Source: Nakamurella alba (GTDB lineage Bacteria > Actinomycetota > Actinomycetes > Mycobacteriales > Nakamurellaceae). Taken from it: 64,000 nt of DNA. The DNA lies in NCBI RefSeq assembly GCF_009707545.1, contig NZ_WLYK01000001.1, positions 310,001 to 374,000 on the forward strand, in the 5' to 3' direction. Positions 59,152-64,000 of the stretch are shown here, piece after piece; positions within the stretch are counted from its first letter, which is position 1; every line of letters begins with the position of its first letter. The position numbers and the translations under genes are program-made. A model generated the notes under the pieces. It saw only the letters and a program-made list of their open reading frames with translations. It was not told where the DNA came from and did no database searches.

Positions 59152-60545
59152 CCGACCAGGAGATGGACCTGCGCCTGCAGGAGCATGCGGCACACTGGCT
59201 CTCGGAATTCACCGAGCCGCCGGTTCCCGAGCCGACCGTCGTCCGCGGGGCATCCTGGTGGCGGCCGGTCGTGCTGGCCGGGGCGCTGGTCGCAGCGGCC
59301 GCCGTGACTCTCGTTGTCGTCCGCTCCGGCCCGCCGCAGGTCGCCACCCCGCCCGCCGCGCTGGCGGTGGCGACAACCAGCGCATCGGGTGCTACCACTG
59401 TCGCTCCAACTGCCGAGGTCGACGCCTTGCCGTCTTTCGTCATGGTCGGTCAGACCAGGTTGCCCTTCGACAAACTGGTCCCGATCGACTCGGTCGCCAT
59501 TGGCTCGCCTGGCGACACCACCGTGGACGTTGGATGGACTAGAGGCTGTGGTGACCATCGAGAGGTCTTCGTCACAGCCCAGGACTCCCACACGGTCACG
59601 CTCGCCACGGCGAGTTTCGGCCCGGTCACGACAACGTGCATCGCAAGCGGTTCGGAGGGCGCCTTCGAGATCGATCTGGGTATTCCGCTGAATGGGCGCA
59701 CGGTCATCGATGCTTCTGATGGCTCGGAGATCGAGGTCGTACAGAAGGCGGGAAGCCCGGGGTTGGGAACGGTAGGAGAGTCGGTCCGGCGCGTCGAAGT
59801 CGTTCCCGACCACGTCGTCGTCGACGACGAATACCTCCCGCTCTTCCACCTCCAGCCGATCGGTGGGGTCCGTGTCGATCCCGACGACAACACGGTGATC
59901 CTGCTGGACCGGATCCTGGAATGTCGTCTCTACGCAAGGGTTTTCGTCACCTCCCAGGACGACGGCACGGTGGGCCTCAGTGCCGCCCAGTTCGGGGAAC
60001 CGCTCCCGGTCGATGCGCTGTGCCGGACGTCCCTGACGTACCGGCCCGAGCGGATAGAGTTGGGCGCCCCGCTCGGCGATCGGCGCATCATCGACGACAC
60101 CACCCATGCGGAGGTTCTCCTCCAGGAGATCGATGGGACCACCCGTCCACCCGCCGAAGGGACCATCTCGCCACTGCAGGACGACGATCCCTTCGGCCGA
60201 CTGATCCCGCCCACGCTCGAGCACGACGGCGAAACTCTCGAGTGGGAACGCAACAGCACGGTGGCGTCCGTGACGACGGACCCCGCGAATCCGAGCGCCG
60301 TTCTCGTGTCGATGCCGTACGACTGCAACAGATTCCCGAGAGCCTTTGTGACAGCGCACGGCAGCGGGGCAGTCGTCATCACGGTGGCCCACTACATCAG
60401 GAACGCGGAGGACCGGGATTCGAGTTGCGGTGCCGAGATGATCGGCCTTTTCACCACCCAGAGCCTTGATCTCGGAGAACTGTTGGGTGAACGCCAGGTC
60501 ATCGACGGAATGACCGGCGAGGAGATCCGGGTCGGCGGGCGCTGA
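59148..60545 (+). CDS. Putative anti-sigma factor with single membrane helix and triplicated extracellular domain
   Basis: This 465-residue protein has a short cytoplasmic part (1-35), one membrane helix (about 38-60: WWRPVVLAGALVAAAAVTLVVV), a Ser/Thr/Ala linker, and three internal repeats of about 115 residues outside the cell. Each repeat contains C-x5/6-(V/A)FVT, a second Cys about 30-36 residues on, and an LG..L..R.(V/I)ID...EI ending. The two Cys per repeat could form disulfides. No HxxxCxxC zinc motif is visible in the short cytoplasmic part, so classic ZAS-type anti-sigma activity is unproven; coupling with the sigma gene is the main support. Confidence 0.72.
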   Translation: MTDQEMDLRLQEHAAHWLSEFTEPPVPEPTVVRGASWWRPVVLAGALVAAAAVTLVVVRSGPPQVATPPAALAVATTSASGATTVAPTAEVDALPSFVMVGQTRLPFDKLVPIDSVAIGSPGDTTVDVGWTRGCGDHREVFVTAQDSHTVTLATASFGPVTTTCIASGSEGAFEIDLGIPLNGRTVIDASDGSEIEVVQKAGSPGLGTVGESVRRVEVVPDHVVVDDEYLPLFHLQPIGGVRVDPDDNTVILLDRILECRLYARVFVTSQDDGTVGLSAAQFGEPLPVDALCRTSLTYRPERIELGAPLGDRRIIDDTTHAEVLLQEIDGTTRPPAEGTISPLQDDDPFGRLIPPTLEHDGETLEWERNSTVASVTTDPANPSAVLVSMPYDCNRFPRAFVTAHGSGAVVITVAHYIRNAEDRDSSCGAEMIGLFTTQSLDLGELLGERQVIDGMTGEEIRVGGR

Positions 60546-60594
60546 CCGCCCCGAGCGCAGCATCCGGACCCGCACTTGCCTCGCGGTAGCCTAC

Positions 60595-60613
60595 TGAGGT
60601 AAGCCTTACCTTC
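60595..60613 (+). promoter_or_regulatory. DtxR/IdeR-type iron box
   Basis: TGAGGTAAGCCTTACCTTC contains the perfect palindrome AGGTAAG-C-CTTACCT-like core and matches about 13 of 19 positions of the DtxR/IdeR consensus. It lies 22 bp before the siderophore-interacting protein start, so iron-dependent repression of that gene is likely. Confidence 0.75.
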
Positions 60614-60634
60614 TGGATCGATGGAAGGTGGCAG

Positions 60635-61366
60635 GTGGGTACGCGGTTCGAGAAGGTGGTGCTGAAGGCGCTGCGCGCGCCGGACTTCACGCTGACGGCG
60701 GTCGGGGTGACCGAGGTGACGCCTCGACTCCGGCGGGTGGTGTTCTCCGGCGAGAAGGCGTTGCTGCCAAGGATCTCGGCACCGACGAGCTGGTTACGGT
60801 TGTGGATCCCGTCCGGCGGCGCCGTGTACCAGCGGGCCTACACCGCGATCGACGTCGACCCGGACGCCGGCACCTTCGCCTGCGAGTTCGTGCTGCACGA
60901 ACCGGAGGGCCCGGCCAGCCGCTGGGCCCGGACCGTCGCACCCGGTGACACGGTGGAGGCGACGCTGTTCGGCAGCGACGCCTATGTCGACGATCCGGTC
61001 ACCCCTGCGCTCCTGTGCGGCGACCCCGCCTCGCTGCCCGCGATCAACAGCATCCTGTCCGCCGCTCCGGCCGACCGCCGGCTCACCGTGCTGCTCGAGG
61101 AATCACACGACGGCGACCGGGACATGCCGGTCCGCGATCATCCGGGCGCGACCGTCACCTGGGTGAAGGCCGATGACAACGGACAGGCGCTCGCCCGCGC
61201 GGTGGCCGGTGTCCCGGACCTGGCGGCGCACCGGTGCTGGGTGGCCGCCGAGACCGGGGTGATCAAGCGGCTGCGCGTCGACCTCAAGGCGGCCGGCATC
61301 GGCAAGCAATCGCTCACCGTCCGCGGCTACTGGATCAAGGGCAAGGCGATGGGTACCGCCGGCTGA
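60635..61366 (+). CDS. Siderophore-interacting protein (ferric-siderophore reductase, ViuB/SIP family)
   Basis: This 243-residue FAD-containing reductase releases iron from imported ferric siderophores in the cytoplasm. The family pattern is intact: TPRLRRVVFSGE, YQRAYTAIDVD (the R-x-Y-T flavin motif), EGPASRWARTVAPGDTVE, LCGDPASLPAINSIL, WVAAETGVIKRLRVDL and a terminal VRGYWIKGKA. GTG 60635 follows an AGGTGGCAG stretch. A DtxR-type box directly upstream indicates iron repression. No siderophore synthesis or receptor genes lie in the window. Confidence 0.93.
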   Translation: MGTRFEKVVLKALRAPDFTLTAVGVTEVTPRLRRVVFSGEKALLPRISAPTSWLRLWIPSGGAVYQRAYTAIDVDPDAGTFACEFVLHEPEGPASRWARTVAPGDTVEATLFGSDAYVDDPVTPALLCGDPASLPAINSILSAAPADRRLTVLLEESHDGDRDMPVRDHPGATVTWVKADDNGQALARAVAGVPDLAAHRCWVAAETGVIKRLRVDLKAAGIGKQSLTVRGYWIKGKAMGTAG

Positions 61367-61447
61367 CCTCCGGGGTTGCGAAGGCCGTCGCGCGCGGGCA
61401 TGGTCGGACAGGTCCGTCACGCCGTCACGACGACGAAGGAGACCCTG

Positions 61448-61966
61448 ATGACCGCGCCCGCGGGGGCCCTCGACGCCCGATTCAGCCAGCCCGAGGAGCC
61501 GGCGACCGAATGGTCCGCGGTCCAGGCCGCACTGGAGGACGCCGAGATCTTCTGGGTGAGCAGCCTGCAGCAGGACGGGGAACTGCACGTCACACCGCTG
61601 ATCGCGGTCTGGTCGGAGGGCGCGCTGCACTTCTGCACCGGACCGACGGAGCAGAAGGCGCGCAATCTGGAGCGGCACCCGCAGTGCGCGCTGACCACCG
61701 GGACGAACGCGTTCTCCGGTCTCGACGTCGTCGTGCACGGCGAGGCCGTCCCGCTCACCGACGACTCCGCCCTCACCTCGCTCGCCGCGTCCTACGTCCG
61801 GAAGTACGGCGAGGACTGGCGTTTCAGTGTCAAGGACGGCGCTTTCGACAGCGAGGACGGTGGCCGGGCAGTGGTGTTCCGGGTGGAACCGACCACGGTG
61901 ATGGCGTTCTCGAAGGAGCCGTTCACCCAGACCCGGTTCCGCTTCCGGGACGAGCGCCCGGCCTGA
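61448..61966 (+). CDS. PPOX-class pyridoxamine 5'-phosphate oxidase-like protein
   Basis: This 172-residue split-barrel flavin/F420-binding protein shows AEIFWVSSLQQDGELHVTPLI, GALHFCTGPTEQKARNLERHP, ALTTGTNAFSGLDVVVHGEA and a C-terminal VFRVEPTTVMAFSKEPFTQTRF, all typical of the PPOX family. A GAAGGAGA site precedes ATG 61448, so the longer frame starting near 61376 is not needed. It is the second such protein in the window (see 17885-18292); the two are not close relatives. Confidence 0.88.
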   Translation: MTAPAGALDARFSQPEEPATEWSAVQAALEDAEIFWVSSLQQDGELHVTPLIAVWSEGALHFCTGPTEQKARNLERHPQCALTTGTNAFSGLDVVVHGEAVPLTDDSALTSLAASYVRKYGEDWRFSVKDGAFDSEDGGRAVVFRVEPTTVMAFSKEPFTQTRFRFRDERPA

Positions 61967-61972
61967 TCCGGG

Positions 61973-62431
61973 TCAGTCGCCGGCGGGATCGACCGTCGGC
62001 ACGCCGGCCAGCTTCCGCAGCAGCCGGTGCAGTTGCGTGCGTTCGTCCGGCGCCAGCGGCGCGAGGAAGTCGTCCTGCACCTGCTGCACGATCTGCTCGA
62101 GGGTCTCCAGCTCTGTGCGACCTCGGGCGTTGACCAGCACCAGATTCCGGCGCCGGTCCGCCGGGTCCGGCGAACGGTCGAGCAGCCCACGCGCCTCGAG
62201 ATCGGCGATCACCGCAGTCACGTCACTGCGGTCCAGGCCGATGCGGCGGCCGAGCTCGGCCTGGCTCAGCGGACCGAACTCGTCGATCGCGGCGAGGGTG
62301 GAGAAGTGCGCGTGGCGCATGGACCGCGCGTCGAGGCGTGCGGCCAGCAACTGCCGGGCAGTCAGTGCGTTCCGGGTCAGCAGGAAGCTCGGCAGGTCCC
62401 GGGTCCGGGCCGGCGCCTCCAGGGGATCCAT
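61973..62431 (-). CDS. MarR family transcriptional regulator
   Basis: This 152-residue winged-helix regulator has the MarR core: HFSTLAAIDEFGPLSQAELGRR, GLDRSDVTAVIADLEARGLLDR and the wing SPDPADRRRNLVLVNARGR, followed by a dimerisation helix. Start MDPLEAPAR at ATG 62431 is favoured over a longer frame to 62497, which would run into the operator region. It is divergent from the SnoaL-like gene with a 30-bp inverted repeat between, so it probably regulates both. Confidence 0.92.
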   Translation of the reverse strand: MDPLEAPARTRDLPSFLLTRNALTARQLLAARLDARSMRHAHFSTLAAIDEFGPLSQAELGRRIGLDRSDVTAVIADLEARGLLDRSPDPADRRRNLVLVNARGRTELETLEQIVQQVQDDFLAPLAPDERTQLHRLLRKLAGVPTVDPAGD

Positions 62432-62480
62432 GGTGGCAGCGTAGTGCCGGCCCTTGCCCTTCTGACTGCGCGCGCTTATC

Positions 62481-62510
62481 GTTGGCACAACCAACATTGG
62501 TCACGCCAAC
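62481..62510. promoter_or_regulatory. MarR-type operator between divergent genes
   Basis: GTTGGC-N3-ACCAA, two bases, then TTGGT-N3-GCCAAC form a 30-bp inverted repeat with arms matching at 11 of 14 positions. It ends 15 bp before the SnoaL-like ATG and begins 50 bp from the marR start, a suitable place to control both. Confidence 0.75.
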
Positions 62511-62525
62511 AAAGGGAGTGGTGTC

Positions 62526-62939
62526 ATGACCGACCACCAGGAGATCGTCGCGGTACTCCGCCGGGTCTACGCGGCGATGGACGAGCACCGCTTCGAGGAC
62601 CTGCGGGAGCTGTTCACCGACGACGTGACCGCATTGACCCCGGGCGGCCGGATGACCGGCCTCGACCAGCTGGTGGCCCAGGCCCGCAGAAACCACCGGG
62701 ACTCGGACGGGCTGCAACACCTGATCGGTGCGGAGCTGGTCACCGTCACCGCTCCGGACACCGCCGAGCTTCGCGCCAACGTCGTCGCCGTGTTCGCCAC
62801 CCGCGGAGCAGCTCCGACCTTCGCCCTCGGCGAGGTCTACCGGGCCCGCCTGCGGCGTACGGGCAGCCGGTGGCGGATCTGCGAGTTCGGCATGGAGCCG
62901 CGCTGGAAGGTGGGGGAGCGGGCGCCGGTGCCGGCCTGA
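62526..62939 (+). CDS. SnoaL/NTF2-like (nuclear transport factor 2 fold) protein
   Basis: This 137-residue cone-shaped alpha+beta protein fits the SnoaL/SgcJ-like NTF2 superfamily: VLRRVYAAMDEHRFEDLRELFTDD, LVAQARRNHRDSDGLQHLIGAE, AELRANVVAVFATRG and a C-terminal SRWRICEFGMEPRWKVG. Family members include cyclases, isomerases and stress proteins. An AAAGGGAG site precedes ATG 62526. The divergent MarR protein likely represses it; the role may be in detoxification of a small molecule. Specific activity unknown. Confidence 0.85.
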   Translation: MTDHQEIVAVLRRVYAAMDEHRFEDLRELFTDDVTALTPGGRMTGLDQLVAQARRNHRDSDGLQHLIGAELVTVTAPDTAELRANVVAVFATRGAAPTFALGEVYRARLRRTGSRWRICEFGMEPRWKVGERAPVPA

Positions 62940-62953
62940 GTCCTGGGTGACCG

Positions 62954-63163
62954 TCAGGCCTTCCGTAGCGCCTCCGGCGTGTGCACGGCGGTCTCGCCGG
63001 ACTTCTCGCTGCGCACCAGGTACTGCGGTTCGTCCTCGGACGCGTCGACCGTCCGGCCCGCCGCCTCGGTCCGGCTGGTGATCTTCCGTTCGACCGTGCC
63101 GTGGGTGGTGGTGCCGTGGGTCTGCCAGGACACCCGGTCACCCTTCTTGAGATCCTTGGCCAT
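62954..63163 (-). CDS. DUF2945 (hypervirulence-associated TUDOR-like) small protein
   Basis: This 69-residue protein fits DUF2945: KKGDRVSWQTHGTTTHGTVERKIT at the start, then AAGRTVDASEDEPQYLVRSEKSG and a terminal HTPEALRKA. The fold is a small TUDOR-like beta barrel and the function is unknown. A GAGGAG site precedes ATG 63163. It converges on the SnoaL-like gene with a 14-bp gap and is divergent from recC. Confidence 0.9.
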   Translation of the reverse strand: MAKDLKKGDRVSWQTHGTTTHGTVERKITSRTEAAGRTVDASEDEPQYLVRSEKSGETAVHTPEALRKA

Positions 63164-63262
63164 CACGAGCTCCTCAGGCGTCGTTCGCGGTCCGATACGT
63201 GCCGGTGCCCACCGAGGACGTGCGGCCAAACGGTCGACTGTCGGACCCGTCGTGCAGTATGG

Positions 63263-63292
63263 GTTCCCGACAGCCGGGGGGCTGTCGGGAAC
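63263..63292. terminator. Strong hairpin in the recC leader (13-bp stem, GGGG loop)
   Basis: GTTCCCGACAGCC (63263-63275) and its perfect complement (63280-63292) enclose a 4-base GGGG loop, ending 31 bp before the recC start. There is no gene upstream on the plus strand for it to terminate except the SnoaL-like gene 320 bp away, so it could instead be an attenuator or leader structure of recC. Confidence 0.5.
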
Positions 63293-63323
63293 ACCCGGCG
63301 AGGCGGAGAGGGAGGGCGGGACG

Positions 63324-64000
63324 ATGGCGCTGCACGTGCACCGCTCCGAGCGGGCGGACGGCCTGGTCGACGGACTGGCGGGGGTGCTGGCGGAGCCGTT
63401 GCCCGACGTGTTCGCCGACGACGTCGTCGCGGTGCCGGCCCGGGGGATGGAACGCTGGCTGATGCAGCAGCTGTCCCACCGCCTGGGCGCGGTCACCGGG
63501 GAGCGCCGCGAGGCGGGGGTGTGCGCAGCGATCCGGTTCCCCTCGCCGGGAGCGGTGTTCGCCGGGTTGGTGCTCGGTACCGAGGACGATCCCTGGAGCC
63601 CGGAGCGCGCGGTGTGGCCGCTGCTGGAGGTCATCGACCTCGCGGCGACCGACCCGTGGTGTGCGGCCCTGGGGCGGCACATCGGCGCGGTCGACGCGCC
63701 TGACAGCAGTGCGCCCGGTGCCGTGATCCCGGTGTCCGAGGGGCCCGACGCGATCGAGGAGAGGCGCAGCCGGAGGTATTCCGTGGCCCTCCGGCTCGCC
63801 CGGTTGTTCTCGTCCTACGCGATGAACCGCCCCGCGGTGATCGAGGACTGGGCGAACGGCGGATCCGGGGACGGGCTCGGAGCGGCGCTGCCGGCGGATC
63901 TGGCGTGGCAGCCCCGGCTGTGGCGGTTGCTGGCCGACCGGATCGGCGCGCCCGATCCCGCCGCGCGCCTGGCTGCACCGCTGCGGATCGACCTGCCGCA
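63324..64000 (+). CDS. recC: RecBCD enzyme subunit RecC (exodeoxyribonuclease V gamma), 5' part only
   Basis: The open frame runs from ATG 63324 off the window end (225 full codons seen of a family length near 1,100). The start MALHVHRSERADGLVDGLAG, followed by LAEPLPDVFADDVVAVPARGMERWLMQQLSHRLG, matches the RecC N-terminal helicase-like domain. Further on, ICL-like AIRFPSPGAVFAGLVLG and RYSVALRLARLFSSYAMNRP fit. RecC recognises Chi and stabilises RecBCD during double-strand break repair. A GGGAGGGCGG stretch serves as the ribosome-binding site. recB and recD would be expected downstream, outside the window. Confidence 0.9.
   Translation, partial: MALHVHRSERADGLVDGLAGVLAEPLPDVFADDVVAVPARGMERWLMQQLSHRLGAVTGERREAGVCAAIRFPSPGAVFAGLVLGTEDDPWSPERAVWPLLEVIDLAATDPWCAALGRHIGAVDAPDSSAPGAVIPVSEGPDAIEERRSRRYSVALRLARLFSSYAMNRPAVIEDWANGGSGDGLGAALPADLAWQPRLWRLLADRIGAPDPAARLAAPLRIDLP

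Overview
The window is GC-rich DNA (roughly 70% by eye) with densely packed genes, many GTG starts, 4-bp ATGA/GTGA stop-start overlaps, and families typical of Actinobacteria: a DUF222/HNH nuclease, CGNR zinc-finger and BTAD/SARP regulators, PPOX-class flavoproteins, a DtxR-type iron box and RecC. It looks like a chromosome of a soil-type or environmental high-GC actinobacterium. I cannot name the genus from sequence alone. I see no rRNA, tRNA, insertion sequence, prophage or CRISPR array.

Layout. 1-4.5 kb: an unknown protein, a vitamin K epoxide reductase homologue, a PEP mutase/isocitrate lyase-family protein, and a CGNR regulator divergent from an MFS exporter that is coupled to an epoxide hydrolase. 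5.8-9.3 kb: a complete class I P450 cassette (P450, 2Fe-2S ferredoxin, FAD ferredoxin reductase, TetR) behind a palindromic operator. 9.4-20.2 kb: mixed housekeeping and accessory genes (DUF222/HNH, methyltransferase, alpha/beta hydrolase, NYN nuclease, phospholipase D, lipoprotein, PPOX, GH15). 20.2-28.4 kb: a sugar locus with a FucI-type isomerase, LacI repressor, FucU mutarotase and an RbsABC-type importer. Two near-identical LacI-type operators lie upstream of its two arms, and a very strong hairpin ends it. 28.5-40.9 kb: two MFS transporters, a large BTAD/AfsR-like ATPase regulator, a FAD-linked oxidase, a 43-codon small gene, a VOC protein, a DUF3817 membrane protein and an unusual double-GGDEF protein. 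40.9-56.5 kb: an oligosaccharide locus with GH2 beta-mannosidase, LacI (perfect 18-bp operator), a GH144-like protein, GH39, an Opp/Dpp-type lipoprotein, two permeases, a fused double ATPase and GH35. 56.6-64 kb: a DUF6308-like protein, aldo/keto reductase, ECF sigma factor with a putative triplicate-domain anti-sigma partner, an iron-regulated siderophore-interacting protein, PPOX, a MarR/SnoaL-like divergent pair, DUF2945 and the start of recC.

The most unusual signal is a set of tandem arrays placed immediately after stop codons. After the PEP-mutase-family gene and after the sugar permease gene, short units carrying CTGA recur every 16-18 bp. In the first array the gene's own stop is the first member of the series. 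After the FAD oxidase gene, the last codons plus stop are repeated every 65-68 bp. A further array after the small gene shares a core with the first. These look like copies of gene 3' ends, and I know of no named element matching them.

How the genes work together. The two carbohydrate loci each pair a LacI repressor with an importer and cytoplasmic enzymes: monosaccharide import and isomerization in one, oligosaccharide import and hydrolysis in the other. The P450 cassette carries its own redox chain and its own regulator. All functional calls rest on motif recognition in translated sequence; no database search was possible.
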